From Patagioenas fasciata (taxonomy: Eukaryota; Chordata; Aves; Columbiformes; Columbidae), in assembly GCF_037038585.1 (NCBI RefSeq), contig NC_092525.1:31832367-31896366 (forward strand): DNA of 64,000 nt, read 5' to 3'. The notes beneath the pieces were generated by a model that searched no databases, was not told the origin of the DNA, and worked only from the letters and a program-made list of their open reading frames with translations. Below, one piece after another: positions 54,101-61,800 of this stretch. Numbering within the stretch: the first letter of the stretch is position 1; every line of letters begins with the position of its first letter. Position numbers and translations under genes: made by a program.

Positions 54101-57100
54101 CTTACCAACTAAGAGAGTTGAGATTAATTTGGCTTAGCTGTGAAAGACGTGCTAAATCAAAGCATCCTGATAGCATGTGTTTTCCAGCACATCCACATGC
54201 CTCAATACACAAGGCAAGAAGCTAGCAATGACAATGATACTAGGATAGACAAAAAAGAAACGTATCAAGAATGTCCTGAATGTGAGCTCTGACCTCCCTG
54301 GCTTCTGGGGTTGGACCATGGAGAGTGCAGGTAGCCTGCTGTTCCCCAGGTCAAGTTATCCTTTGATCTTAATAGCTGAGCTTCTATCTGCTATAGCTGG
54401 TTCTTAGGCTGAGGTGGCTGAGGCCAGACAAAAATTAATCCATACAAGACTGATTTCTTCCTGCCTGAGCCTAGAAACTTTTTCAATGTATACTGTTGAA
54501 CCCTCAGGAGGAGAAATGAGTTAATCTGTTGTTTAGAGGGTTATGATACCTGGAAGCAAAATGAAGGACAGCAGCAGTAGAACAGGAAGAATGGAAAACA
54601 TGCATCTCCAGAGAAGCAAATGAATGATAGAGGGCTAGTAGCTATTCCTGGAAGATTATTATCATCAATTGCCCTGTAGTATTATCAACTAACTAAAGAA
54701 ATGCAACAGCCATATCCTGCAGATAGTGAGCCGAAGATTAAATCTGCAATAATCCATCAGTGCTATTATCTAATGTCCTTACCTTTTGTTTCAGTTCCAT
54801 TCAGTACCTGTAGTATCTTCACTTTTCAATTTCTGTCCCATTTCCATGTCACATGCAACCCAGCTAATTCCCTGCCCCTCTGCATCTTGGCCAAGTTTAA
54901 TTCATGTTCTGAACTGGGAACAAATATTAACTGACAACAATCTCAGTTGCTTCATGACTAGGTCAGTCCCAAGTGTTAGAAATTTTACTTATTTAGCATT
55001 ATATTATATTTGAAACTGAAAAATCCAAGCTGAAGCTGCTCAAGCTTTCTTAGTTAAGCTACTGAATGAAACATGAAAACAAAATCCTTTGTGCAGTTTC
55101 TGTGTGTGTCAATAAATGTTTGGAGCATGAGTGTGCTGCTGTCTCTGGGGCTTTCACCAGTCACCTAGATTAGTGCCAAAGCACAGCTAATGGCATCTAG
55201 AATTGTGATGTACAAGTGGGAATCTAAATGGCGTGGGGGCAAAAAATAGGGTTTATTCTGCAGTGGTAGAGGTTTTCACTATCTCAAAATGCACACATAC
55301 TGACAATACTCTTAAAAAGAGATGCTAGGATGATATTAAGATCACTTGATTAAAATAGGTTTTGATTAAATAGGTTTTTATGGTAATTGGGAAGTACTAG
55401 ATAACGTGTCGTATAATCTATGTTAGGTTAAGAGGCAAATCTAGAACTAGAGAATTTTGGGGGGAAAGTATTCTGTCTTTGTGCCAGATACCCACAGACA
55501 ACAGGGAAAGCTGTTTATTTTGCTTTCTGTAATGGTAAAAGTAATTGCCATGTTGAAGCTTTTCCTGCCAACAATTTTTCTTTTTGACTTCTGTCAAGGT
55601 ACCCTAATGAAAAAATACCATTAAAAAAATGTAAGTTGCTCACATTAAAATTTGCCTTTGATTAACAAATGCACATCAGGAGCTGAAAATTGCTAGAAAA
55701 TAATCTGAACTTAAAGCAAATATGGAATATGGCTGGAAAGTGCAACACTTCTGCAGATTATAGTAATATTTTGTACTTATATGAAAATAAATATACGTAT
55801 TGATGAGAAATATCCATCTCTTCTCACAGTTTTGAAGAATGCTGGGTAATTTAAGAATCATAATCTGACAGATAAAACTACATTGTATAAATGTTTTAGT
55901 TCATTTGAAATATGTAAGCTTTCAGCTATCTACTTATTACTTATTCTAGAAATTAGATTATTTTGGTAAGAAAAAATGTTTTAATACTATAGTGCCAGAC
56001 ACATGCATGTTTTCCAGCGGTTTGCTGCTGCATCTGCATGAGTGTCTTTGAAATAACTAAATTAATGGCATGATCAATTTCGCCTATCAAAAAAAACTAT
56101 AGAATATGTCTTCGCTGTTGCTCAGAGAGATGAGGAGAAACTGTGAAGAAGATATGTTGTCTTAAAATTCCTCCTCTGTCATCCTTCCAGTTTATTCGCT
56201 GTAGATAGACTTTGTAACTTATAGAACATGGGCTTATTTAGTTACCTAGAAATATCTGACTTCTGTTGCAGCCAGTTAGAAGGATCAGCTTCTGACCTCT
56301 AGTGTTTTGAATGTTGCAAGAGGAAGTTACAGCATGACTTTTCTTTGAAAAGTATTTTTGTAGAAAATGATATTGCAAGGTTTCTTTTTTGTGCTAAATA
56401 CTTTTTTGTGAATTGTCAGCTCTACAAAATCTGTTAAGTTCTGAAAGGAAAACTGAAACTTACTTGCCTTTCACTAATAATGAGGATCTTGCAAGCCAGA
56501 CTTATGCCCTATGTTCAGCTCCAACTGATTTGAGCTAGAGTCAGCAAATTTACCTGTCAAATTTTTCTGTGATATCTGCATTAACTTTACAGTGTTGTTT
56601 ATGGAATAAAAAGGAACAATATAAACACTTAAATATAATAGTGTAAAACTCCCAATATGTGTACTCTACATGGGCATACACTAACACCTTTCAGCTATTT
56701 GTGCAGGGCCAAACTTAAGCTAGTAAATGTTTTTGCTTCTGCTGTTAGTTTATGCTGACTCAACTTTAGGATGGCTGTTCCATGTCCTCTGCTGCACTCA
56801 CTTTGAATGTAAGCTCAGTTATGTATTACGTTCTGATATTAAAAGGGCTATGGCACCTATCTTCTATTTATGGTAAAACCTTGCTTTACTCTTGCTTTTT
56901 GATACTATACTGTATGGTTACATAGTCATTTGGAGTCCATAGAACAAGAGGCTTAAATGGAAGAGTCAGGGTTCCAAACAGAGGGGAAGTACTTCGACAA
57001 GTATTTCTCCCATATAGTCCTGCTGCTAGATGAGATCAAGTCGTGCTCATAGTCTGGGCAATGACTTTTTTTCTATATATGGATGTAAACAACATAATTT

Positions 57101-58855
57101 TTGATCTGCGGGTTATGTTGTTTCTGGTTTGGTTTCTCCAACACCACTAGTCATCCTTGTAAAGAGAGATGATGGGTTTGTGGCATTTTTTTTTCACCTG
57201 TTTAGGACAGGAACAATTAGTAATGCTGTTAGTATTAGCCATTTTTTGTGACTTTGAGCCCTATGTTGCCTTGGAAGGTATGTTCAATATGGAATTATGC
57301 ACTAAAGGATCTTGTACCTCCATGTTGCAGATTCTGTGAATATGACAATGTTATTTTCGAGCAATATTGTAAGGCATACCTTGCTGCAAGAAGTAGTCTG
57401 CAATTAGAGAAGATGCTTTGAAATTGCCAAAACTGGCAGTGCTCAAGGTTGTTCTTTTCATGCAGCAAAAGGGTTTGGAAGGTGGTATATTGTCCCTTCC
57501 ACTAACATTCTGGTACATGTTCTGTTCTGGTGTTCACATTCAGAGGGATGTTTTAAAATAACCACTCCATTAAAGCTTTTTGTCTTGTATTTTGAAGAAC
57601 AGCTGACACCTTTCTTTCTAATCGGTACTTAAATCCTGTTTGCAAATGACTTTGAACGTGCCTCGTGTCAAAATTAACTGTTTGCTTTCTTCAAGTATAA
57701 TTAAAACTTCAGTAAAATGAGCTACAGATAGGAAAAAAAAACAGATATTCCCATATAGTATTTGTATTTCTGTAATATATTGATTGTATGTGATTTGCAG
57801 TCAAGGTAAAGATTTATATAAAATCAAGGTGCTTCTGTCCTCTAAAGCCAGTGGCTGCCTCAGAAATTACTCAGCTGCGAAAACACAAACAAAAAAAACC
57901 ACCGCTCTTGACTTACTAGTAGCAAACTGAGGACATGGGCTGCCTTTTCCATCAAGGTGGTTATTTATCTCAGATTTGCCAGGTTTGGTTCAGTCACATT
58001 ATGATTCCCTTTAAAGACAAGCTGAAAATTAGTGTTGCAGGCATTCAAGTGTAAATGACACCTTCTTGAGCATCTTGAAATTTAGGAGCTGCATTTGGCT
58101 GACAAATGAGGGAAATCTCACATTCCTCTTTTTCTCTGGCTTTTTACTTGCCAATTTTGATCTGTACCTCTTGCAGTATTGGTGTTAGGGGACATACTTC
58201 ACTTATGCTCTCTGGAACTCCTATATGATAAATACCACAATATTTTAAATGTTACAACTTTTTTTTTTAGGGGAGAAAAAAGCCTGTCCTATATAGTGTT
58301 TCCAGCACATGTCCTACAATACAATGAATGAACATGTTTTGTTTACTTGTGACTCGGAGACAAAGGGAAATTCCTTGTTACTAAATGAAAACTTCACATT
58401 AGCGAAAATAATGTAGACTAACGTAGGCTTCATATATTGATAGTATTCTGGAGGGATGCGTTACTAAATTACATATGCAACCCTCATGTACACTGGATGT
58501 GAATTCCACCTGTGAAGCTTTAATTTTTCATGGTCCCCCGTAGAACCCTGCCTGTAGGATGGTTGGTATTGAGGTCAGTTTGGTCTGAGCTACTGACACC
58601 CCTAGTTACCTGCTGTAATTTGAACTAGTTGTAAAGTACTGGATGGTGTCTGTGAATAGCTTCTGTTCATGACAAAAATATGAAGATGGTTAAAATAAGA
58701 TTTTAAATATAGAATATCTGTGAATAATTTGAATAAGATTCTTTTTTTAACCAAAACAGAAAGAAGAAGGAAAAATTCAAGGGCAGCTTAATAAATCTGA
58801 TTCTAACCAGTACATCAGAGAACTGAAAGATCAGATAGCTGAGCTGCATCATGAG
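78..58855 (+). CDS. EVI5: EVI5, TBC-domain Rab GAP-like coiled-coil protein (3' incomplete; 19 exons in window)
   Basis: Spliced gene: join of 78-152, 11980-12209, 16117-16306, 19113-19337, 20356-20430, 21097-21222, 22178-22321, 23870-23959, 24076-24173, 25561-25621, 27070-27123, 29548-29580, 30138-30284, 36785-36919, 39073-39213, 39743-39901, 41621-41767, 46989-47084, 58760-58855. Every intron is GT-AG and the frame stays open for 774 codons. The product matches my recollection of vertebrate EVI5 almost residue for residue from exon 2 onward. Order: Ser/Thr-rich N-terminus (residues 26-165), TBC domain (about 168-370), coiled coil (about 410-774). The TBC domain keeps R-x3-W (R177, W181), IxxDxxR with the arginine finger R216, and YCQG with the glutamine finger Q253, so catalysis looks intact. 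Known for the family: binds or acts on Rab11 in recycling traffic, associates with centrosome and midbody, and stabilises the APC/C inhibitor EMI1. In human the gene lies between RPL5 and GFI1; neither is visible here. The C-terminal acidic tail, stop codon and 3' UTR are outside the window. Confidence 0.96.
899..1150 (+). pseudogene. Possible decayed coding relic, unidentified
   Basis: One frame reads open from 899 to a TGA at 1004, as an acidic, protein-like stretch (EETVTASEKEGQDEEEG...). In the same frame it meets TAG at 1016, TGA at 1019 and TGA at 1058. It is open again from 1061 to a TAG at 1148 (EEQMFAEEASKEQ...). The TGA codons could be decayed CGA codons. No family recognised and no poly-A tail seen. 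It may be an old retrocopy or transposon fragment, or chance. Confidence 0.25.
1546..2069 (+). mobile_element. Solo LTR of an avian-type endogenous retrovirus (plus orientation)
   Basis: Starts tgtctaggtttgggctgg and ends ggggttagaccacggca, with TG...CA ends and length about 524 bp. Its layout follows an LTR family I know from bird genomes: an acagctgaccca block, a catgatgtca block, a degraded TATA region (about 1780-1786), then cctattaaactc with an ATTAAA polyadenylation-type signal (about 1923-1928), and a closing ggggttaga-ccac end. No convincing target-site duplication remains and no internal retroviral region is present, so it is an old solo LTR. The element at 22363-22896 is the same family in reverse. 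Confidence 0.75.
7620..7805. promoter_or_regulatory. Intronic CpG-rich patch, possible alternative promoter
   Basis: About 185 bases with many CpG dinucleotides (for example cccgcgcagg, gccggccgtg, accgcgtgtg, gccggcattc) inside a CpG-poor AT-rich intron. A possible splice donor (GGCAG|gtagag) lies at 7742. Retained CpG density may mean germline hypomethylation and promoter activity, or a recently inserted GC-rich sequence. No ATG-started coding exon is evident in it. Confidence 0.35.
8469..8575. repeat. Degenerate tandem duplication (about 52 bp, two copies)
   Basis: Copy 1 (about 8469-8522) and copy 2 (about 8523-8575) share the order taggatt, then tctatactac or tctgtactac, then gtgtatt or gtatgtatt, then ttagtggga or cagtggga. 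The copies differ by scattered substitutions and small gaps, so the duplication is old. Confidence 0.6.
11980..12209 (+). CDS. EVI5: EVI5 exon 2 (Ser/Thr-rich N-terminal region)
   Basis: Acceptor taatcacag|GTGGCG and donor AACAG|gtgaat. The 230 nt (phase 0 in, phase 2 out) encode VATDKVAGKLSSTLSWVKNT and onward, through a Ser/Thr/Pro-rich stretch to LSPDDLELLAKLEEQN plus two bases of the next Arg codon. This segment is nearly identical to mammalian EVI5. The Ser/Thr richness suggests a disordered, phosphorylatable linker before the TBC domain. The first in-frame ATG inside the exon is at 12061 (MASQVAS) and could serve as an internal start if exon 1 is non-coding. Confidence 0.95.
12210..16116 (+). 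other. EVI5: EVI5 intron 2
   Basis: 3.9-kb intron. It has a T-rich double tract at 13238-13265 (14 T, GA, 12 T) and a (TTTTG)-type stretch at about 14728-14748. The several short ORFs around 12700-13370 and 15468-16199 lack splice or family support. No other element recognised. Confidence 0.7.
16117..16306 (+). CDS. EVI5: EVI5 exon 3 (pre-TBC region)
   Basis: Acceptor tttctctgcag|ACTCTTGG. The 190 nt (phase 2 in, phase 0 out) encode RLLETDSKSLRSVNGSRRNS, a serine-rich stretch, then EEDSWILWGRIVNEWEDVRK and KKEKQVK. The WILWGRIVNEWE segment just before the TBC domain is characteristic of the EVI5/EVI5L group. The donor is non-consensus (AAG|gttgga), and a second possible donor lies 6 nt upstream (CAA|gttaag). 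Confidence 0.95.
16307..19112 (+). other. EVI5: EVI5 intron 3
   Basis: 2.8-kb intron. It has a (T)nG-rich stretch at about 17467-17493, a period-8 AATAAATC microsatellite at 18422-18453 and a TA run at about 18671-18686. Nothing else recognised. Confidence 0.7.
18422..18453. repeat. Period-8 microsatellite (AATAAATC), about 4 copies
   Basis: The unit ataaatca repeats four times without error from 18423, ending in aaatgaacc. Too short to infer function. Confidence 0.85.
19113..19337 (+). CDS. EVI5: EVI5 exon 4 (TBC domain start, arginine finger)
   Basis: Acceptor gtgctttag|GAGCTT and donor AAG|gtaagt. The 225 nt (phase 0-0) encode ELVRKGIPHHFRAIVWQLLC through SLGQEVLFNVMK. TBC motif A (R-x3-W) is in FRAIVW. 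Motif B (IxxDxxR) is in LIRRDIARTYPEH; the arginine finger, R216 of the model, is codon 19263-19265. Both residues needed at this end of the GAP site are present. Confidence 0.97.
19338..20355 (+). other. EVI5: EVI5 intron 4
   Basis: 1.0-kb intron without a recognised element. Short antisense ORFs (19601-20028) have no splice or domain support. E-box-like caggtggca occurs twice, near 19722 and 20197. Confidence 0.6.
20356..20430 (+). CDS. EVI5: EVI5 exon 5 (TBC glutamine finger)
   Basis: Acceptor catttcccag|GCTTAT and donor CAG|gtaaac. The 75 nt (phase 0-0) encode 25 residues beginning AYSLVDREVGYCQGSAF. This holds TBC motif C (YxQ). The catalytic glutamine Q253 is codon 20392-20394, so the dual-finger mechanism is preserved. 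Because the exon is symmetric, skipping it would remove the glutamine finger without a frameshift. Confidence 0.97.
20431..21096 (+). other. EVI5: EVI5 intron 5
   Basis: 666-bp intron. A low-complexity A/C-rich stretch (20933-21000, with C-runs and an A-run) is the only notable content. Reading through from exon 5 gives a short extension with no likeness to EVI5. Confidence 0.65.
21097..21222 (+). CDS. EVI5: EVI5 exon 6 (TBC domain)
   Basis: Acceptor ttaatatag|ATGCCT and donor CAG|gtatgt. The 126 nt (phase 0-0) encode 42 residues from MPEEEAFCVFVKLMQDYRLR to GLCMYQFECMIQ. This is TBC helical core, matching mammalian EVI5 essentially throughout. Confidence 0.97.
21223..22177 (+). other. EVI5: EVI5 intron 6
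   Basis: 955-bp intron containing the hAT-type MITE at 21717-21861. The remainder shows nothing recognised. Confidence 0.7.
21717..21861. mobile_element. hAT-type miniature inverted-repeat transposable element
   Basis: A 145-bp element bounded by perfect 14-bp terminal inverted repeats (caggggtgtcaaac at 21717-21730 and its complement at 21848-21861). Flanking 8-bp target duplications are ccctgggt (21709-21716) and ccctaggt (21862-21869), 7 of 8 matching. The CAGGGGTGTCAAACTCATTT end, read on the minus strand, and 8-bp duplications are hallmarks of hAT/Charlie-type non-autonomous elements. The interior is AT-rich with nested ttataaa motifs and no coding capacity. Confidence 0.82.
22178..22321 (+). 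CDS. EVI5: EVI5 exon 7 (TBC domain)
   Basis: Acceptor tccttttccag|GAGCAT and donor GAG|gtaact. The 144 nt (phase 0-0) encode 48 residues beginning EHLPELYVHFQSQSFHTSMY and ending FDIFMSE. The SMYASSWFLTIF segment is a typical conserved TBC helix. A solo LTR begins 41 bp after the exon end. Confidence 0.97.
22322..23869 (+). other. EVI5: EVI5 intron 7
   Basis: 1.5-kb intron. A minus-oriented solo LTR fills 22363-22896. The rest (22901-23869) has no recognised element. Confidence 0.7.
22363..22896 (-). mobile_element. Solo LTR of an avian-type endogenous retrovirus (minus orientation)
   Basis: Plus strand starts tgtggtttaacctggcagg and ends agccaaaaccaggaca, about 534 bp with TG...CA ends. 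The 4-bp sequence ctgt flanks both sides (22359-22362 and 22897-22900), a candidate target-site duplication. Read on the minus strand it has the same block order as the LTR at 1546-2069: tgtcctggttttggctgg start, acagctgaccca, then ccacatgatgcc. No gag, pol or env sequence is attached, so it is a solo LTR. Short ORFs on both strands within it are not genes. Confidence 0.8.
23870..23959 (+). CDS. EVI5: EVI5 exon 8 (TBC domain)
   Basis: Acceptor tctgttttcag|GGTTTA and donor CAG|gtaaat. The 90 nt (phase 0-0) encode 30 residues, GLEIVFRVGVAVLQMNQAEL and onward to MEGMLQ. This is the C-terminal part of the TBC fold. Confidence 0.97.
24076..24173 (+). CDS. EVI5: EVI5 exon 9 (end of TBC, start of coiled coil)
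   Basis: Acceptor gattgcttttag|CACTTT and donor AAAAA|gtaggt. The 98 nt (phase 0 in, phase 2 out) encode HFQKVIPHQFDSGPDKLIQA and onward to KKMK plus two bases of a Lys codon finished by exon 10. Read-through into the intron would meet a TAG at once, so the split Lys codon fixes the junction. The upstream intron is only 116 bp. Confidence 0.96.
24174..25560 (+). other. EVI5: EVI5 intron 9
   Basis: 1.4-kb intron with a G-run then T-run at about 24499-24521. No other element recognised. Confidence 0.65.
25561..25621 (+). CDS. EVI5: EVI5 exon 10 (coiled coil)
   Basis: Acceptor ttctaatttttag|GTTAGA and donor AAA|gtaaga. The 61 nt (phase 2 in, phase 0 out) encode LEKEYTTIKTKEMEEQVEIK after completing the split Lys codon. 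Charged heptad-type sequence starts the coiled coil. Confidence 0.95.
25622..27069 (+). other. EVI5: EVI5 intron 10
   Basis: 1.45-kb intron. A 15-T run (26206-26220) and a 13-A run (26264-26276) face each other across 43 bases. A CAACC-rich low-complexity stretch follows at 26280-26325. Nothing else recognised. Confidence 0.65.
27070..27123 (+). CDS. EVI5: EVI5 exon 11 (coiled coil)
   Basis: Acceptor accttccag|AGGTTA and donor AAA|gtaagt. The 54 nt (phase 0-0) encode the 18 residues RLRTENRLLKQRIETLEK, with Leu/Ile at heptad-like spacing. Too short for an ORF scan. Found from the expected EVI5 sequence and flanking splice sites. Confidence 0.95.
27124..29547 (+). other. EVI5: EVI5 intron 11
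   Basis: 2.4-kb AT-rich intron. I see no recognisable element; the 80-residue ORF at 28164-28406 has no supporting feature. Confidence 0.6.
29548..29580 (+). CDS. EVI5: EVI5 exon 12 (33-nt microexon)
   Basis: Acceptor ttttcctttgtag|GAAAGT and donor CAG|gtatag. The 33 nt (phase 0-0) encode exactly 11 residues, ESASLADRLIQ, continuing the EVI5 sequence. A symmetric microexon such as this can be included or skipped without changing frame. Whether it is alternatively spliced here cannot be told from sequence. Confidence 0.92.
29581..30137 (+). other. EVI5: EVI5 intron 12
   Basis: 557-bp AT-rich intron ending in a weak, A-interrupted acceptor region. No element recognised. Confidence 0.6.
30138..30284 (+). 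CDS. EVI5: EVI5 exon 13 (coiled coil, poly-Q stretch)
   Basis: Acceptor tgtccaaag|GGACAA and donor TGG|gtaagg. The 147 nt (phase 0-0) encode 49 residues, GQVTRAQEAEENYLIKRELA and onward to RELQQQQQW. Codons are more GC-rich than in neighbouring exons. The acceptor is weak: an A-run (ttaaaaaaaatt) sits where a pyrimidine tract is expected. The product ends in five Gln followed by Trp. Confidence 0.95.
30285..36784 (+). other. EVI5: EVI5 intron 13
   Basis: 6.5-kb intron. It has an A/C-rich low-complexity stretch (30482-30596), a palindromic CTCF-like core (32306-32320) and a possible microexon (32622-32639). No transposon recognised. Confidence 0.6.
36785..36919 (+). CDS. EVI5: EVI5 exon 14 (coiled coil, first LxEAE repeat unit)
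   Basis: Acceptor gcaaactttgtag|CATAAA and donor AAG|gtaaat. The 135 nt (phase 0-0) encode HKCSSRYSEDFVLQLEKELV followed by ARLSEAESHCALKEMQDKV and LEMEK. The C-terminal half is the first of four related units in this coiled coil. Confidence 0.96.
36920..39072 (+). other. EVI5: EVI5 intron 14
   Basis: 2.2-kb intron with a purine-rich AAAG-type stretch at 37468-37515 and a pyrimidine-rich stretch at 38360-38490. The 132-residue ORF at 38558-38956 has no family likeness. Confidence 0.6.
39073..39213 (+). CDS. EVI5: EVI5 exon 15 (coiled coil, second repeat unit)
   Basis: Acceptor ttcttgttgcag|AGGAAC and donor CAG|gtatgg. The 141 nt (phase 0-0) encode RNSSLPDEENVARLQEELIA, then VKLREAEALMGLKELRQQV and KDLEEHWQ. 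The second half is homologous in pattern to the ends of exons 14, 16 and 18. Confidence 0.96.
39214..39742 (+). other. EVI5: EVI5 intron 15
   Basis: 529-bp intron; no element recognised. Confidence 0.6.
39743..39901 (+). CDS. EVI5: EVI5 exon 16 (coiled coil, third repeat unit)
   Basis: Acceptor ctgtttttctag|CGTCAT and donor CAG|gtatgt. The 159 nt (phase 0-0) encode RHLARTTGRWKDPPKKNTVN, then ELQDELMTVRLREAETQAEL and KETKQRMMEMETQ. The GRWKDPPKK segment with its two prolines should interrupt the helix between coiled-coil blocks. Confidence 0.96.
39902..41620 (+). other. EVI5: EVI5 intron 16
   Basis: 1.7-kb intron with one strong CTCF-like core (cagtagggggcag, 40985-40997). Otherwise nothing recognised. 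Confidence 0.6.
40985..40997 (+). promoter_or_regulatory. CTCF-like motif core
   Basis: cagtagggggcag followed by agg fits the known CTCF core pattern (AGGGGGCAG or AGGGGGCGC preceded by CC/CA-type bases). Single-motif evidence only; occupancy cannot be inferred. Confidence 0.35.
41621..41767 (+). CDS. EVI5: EVI5 exon 17 (coiled coil)
   Basis: Acceptor cacaaatttcag|AATCAG and donor AAG|gtaaac. The 147 nt (phase 0-0) encode 49 residues, NQINSNHLRRAEQEVTNLQG and onward to KRRQAEIECK. Regular Leu and charged spacing supports continued coiled coil. Confidence 0.96.
41768..46988 (+). other. EVI5: EVI5 intron 17
   Basis: 5.2-kb AT-rich intron. It has a short GT run (42001-42012) and a perfect 13-bp inverted repeat (42031-42069). 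ORFs of 121 residues or fewer (for example 45294-45659) lack coding support. Confidence 0.6.
42031..42069. repeat. Perfect 13-bp inverted repeat with 13-nt loop
   Basis: acagattacacag at 42031-42043 is exactly complementary to ctgtgtaatctgt at 42057-42069. The 39-nt unit would form a strong hairpin. Flanks do not extend the pairing and no target duplication is seen. Confidence 0.8.
46989..47084 (+). CDS. EVI5: EVI5 exon 18 (coiled coil, fourth repeat unit)
   Basis: Acceptor ttactgctttcag|AGTAAA and donor CAG|gtaaca. The 96 nt (phase 0-0) encode SKEEVMAVRLREADRIAAVA then ELQQHIAELEIQ. The VRLREAD unit matches those at the ends of exons 14-16. Confidence 0.96.
49257..49278. repeat. Homopolymer T tract, 22 bases
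   Basis: Uninterrupted run of 22 T. It could be the poly-A tail of an old minus-strand retrocopy, but I see no recognisable retrocopy beside it; slippage is the simpler origin. Confidence 0.85.
53715..53762. repeat. 24-bp tandem duplication (two copies)
   Basis: tacaaaactactcaagcaca with gtag (53715-53738) is followed directly by tacaaaactattcaggcata with gtat (53739-53762). The copies differ at about four positions. Confidence 0.8.
58760..58855 (+). CDS. EVI5: EVI5 exon 19 (coiled coil end; last exon in window)
   Basis: Acceptor taaccaaaacag|AAAGAA and donor GAG|gtaagt. The 96 nt (phase 0-0) encode KEEGKIQGQLNKSDSNQYIR then ELKDQIAELHHE. The preceding intron is 11.7 kb, so this exon is isolated; its match to EVI5 and both splice sites make it secure. 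From memory, EVI5 continues with a Gly/Pro linker and an acidic Ser-rich tail, whose exon(s) are not found before 64000. Confidence 0.95.
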
Positions 58856-61800
58856 GTAAGTAATAAAATACTGTCTCTGATCACTTGCACCTTTTGTCTT
58901 TTCTTTCATTTGTAGTAGGTTTTGCTTCTCTACTAGTTATTATAGCTTCAGTACCTGATTTTGCTAACATACGTTATTTAAAGTGAATGCAAGAAAACAA
59001 ACTTTTATACCTGAATCTTGCCCTTATTCTGGGATGTAAAAGAGCAAAAAAATTGCTTAGTTACATGATTTGACCGTGAGATCAGTGTTTACATTCTGTC
59101 TTAGTTTTTTTCCTTAATTTCATGAGTTGATCATATTTCACTGTGTTGCATTTATTGTATTTGGAGCTGTGTGCATGAAAATAAGCCCTTTTATGTCTTT
59201 ATTTGCTACAACTTGTAAGGCTAACGTAGTTAGAAACTAAACTGCATTTTTGCAAGTAGAACAGTCCACGTTTAGATTTTCTTTTGGTTCTTGATAATGT
59301 GAGAATGAATTAAGTGGTAGTATACTGAGGTTGCTTAAAAGAAAAAGGATGCTTGCTTAATATCAGTTAACAGATTTTTGAGTTTTAAACTGCCAAAACC
59401 TTCAACCTATGACATTTCTGTCTTCAAACTTCCTTGCTCTAATAGTTGTAGCAACTTTCTGTTAGTTAAAAAGATCAAAAGGTCCTGAAACCAAAATGCC
59501 TTATGTAACCACTGTGCTCAATGGCTCATTTCAGTTAATCCTGAATTGTGAAGAAATGTCTTTACCTAATACCACACTGTGTGCAAAATGCGCGGTCATC
59601 TTTGCATTGTAGTCTTCTTCTGTTTCTAATATACAGCTCTGATAGTGTTGCTTAAAACCACAGTATCACAGAGCACTGCAAACTAATTACTTGTTTGTTG
59701 CCTTCTTGCTTTTGTTAAATAAATGGGTTATTTATTTGAGTGTAGGTAGTGTTTTCATAACAACCTTAGTGGATTCAACCTTTTAGGATCAATCCCTTGA
59801 GAGTTACAATAAAGTAGAGGATCTTGGAATGCTGTCTATGTTATAGATTGAGGATACTCTCTAGGGCCATCGGTCCAGCACCTTTACCAATCATTAAGCT
59901 CACTTAACAAGTTTAAAAATCAATAACCTGGTGTTTTCCATTAAAGGACTATAACTAGCTTGTTTTGTTCCTTATGAGAAAGTAAGTTACTTGTGGAATT
60001 CCCAGAAAACCAAATATTTTGCATTATGAATAAAAAGGCTTCCACTGCTTTGGAAGAAAACTAGGATTGCTGTTGGAAAGCTATTGCATCATTTTATCTA
60101 TACAAACATTTGTCATATGCTCAGTTGTCATACGGCTTACAATTGTGTATAAGCTAATGTGAACAGGTTGGAATGAAGATGAAGTTTGTTAGCTCACAGA
60201 CCAATGATGATTCTGAGTAATAACAGTGATTCCTAAACAGTTAAATCTAGACAAATCTTTATTACCATTTCAGTTTGACTGAAAGAAAATATCATCTAGG
60301 GAGAATATTAATTTCAACAATAGCAGAGTTGGACTAATTCCACATAGAAGAGCGCTCCTCTTCCAGATGTGTGCTTTGTTGTAGCTCTATTTGTAATTTC
60401 TAAACTAGGTAAACACTATAGAACAAAGTATCTCATTCTAGAATAGATAGAAACAGTAGGAAGAAACTCGGTGTCTAGTAGACTAGTTCTACTTTGGCAG
60501 AATTTCTGAATGCTTCCTTACACAGAGTTTCTTAAACCTTAGAAGTCCTTGTTTACTAATGACTATTTCTGTGTTGTCTGTTTCCTCCCAGCTGTTACGT
60601 ATGTCTCTTTTTTAAATTAAGAGTTTGGAAGAAATGCACAATCCTTTATTTTGAGAATAACCCACTGGGCTGATTTTGAGATAATGTAAGGTTTAAGTCT
60701 GAAATGTATGTAGTATTTATAGGTAAGTTGGTGCTAATAAATAAAGTATTGGATTAACATAGCTGCTAAGTAAAGAACTTTGCAGTGTTTCCTGAAACAG
60801 CAAAATCTGAATAAAATTGCAATAGGAAGAGGGGAAAAATGTTTGCCCTCAACTGCTAAGTGTTAGGATTAGTATCATTTAGTCAGTACCAATTAAATAA
60901 ACTAACTTTTTACATCTGCACTGAAGTATCTTCATGTGTAGATCCATTAATGACCATGCTCTTTGGCTAGCTGCCTTTTGATTCTACTTCTGCAAAAGCT
61001 AAAAGAAACGTTACAAATTTGTAAATTCATCTTCCTGAAGATAGGGTGATGGTATATGTGACATGCTGACCACAACCTCGCAACTGGTTAACATGTAAAA
61101 GGCACTGCTGCCCAGGGTCTACAGCTAAATCCTCTCCAGTGATTCCCCTTTGTAATCTGAGCCCACTGAATAATTTTGGTATTCCTTTTCTGAGCTCAAA
61201 ATTCTGCATGCATCTTAAATAGTGTTCAGCTTGCAGCCTAAAGGATAAATTTCAGCTGCTTTTATTATATTAGTCATCTGAGAATAGTAATGCTACAATC
61301 ACTCTTCAAATCATATTATAAGAAGACTTATTGGTAGTAAATTCAAGTTTTTTGTGTTCCTGTTGCTGAGTAAAACTGCACATACTGGAAACTAGTAATA
61401 TGGCATCCAAAGCGGAACCGATTAGGCACATTGCTATTAAATGTACAAGGTAAATTACATAGAAAAATATGATACCTTTTTTCTTACCTTTCAAATAAGG
61501 TAAAATAACTATAAGTGAAATTACTATATTGGGTTTTTGGTTTGTCCTAACAAGATACCTGCCTGATTCCTCCTATACCTAGCCAGTGGATTTCTGTAAT
61601 ATGATAAGCTGAATTGTTTACTGACTGCTTCACAGTAGGTCTTAAACTCGTATTTGATCAACACTTAGGAAAGCAAACAGACAAAAGCTGGAGCTTTGGG
61701 AACATTGTAACAATGTGAGTTCTGTTTTAGACTTCTGCTTTGTGCATGCCACCTTAGATCTACTCACATCACTCACATCGCTCTTTCTTTGCACTAACTT

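Larger units (their letters stand above)
47085..58759 (+). other. EVI5: EVI5 intron 18
   Basis: 11.7-kb intron. It holds a 22-T tract (49257-49278) and a 24-bp tandem duplication (53715-53762). Several short ORFs (for example at 51503, 52833, 53050 and 54701) have no splice or family support. No transposon recognised. Known biology makes EVI5 introns plausible hosts of regulatory elements for neighbouring GFI1, but I cannot point to one here. Confidence 0.55.
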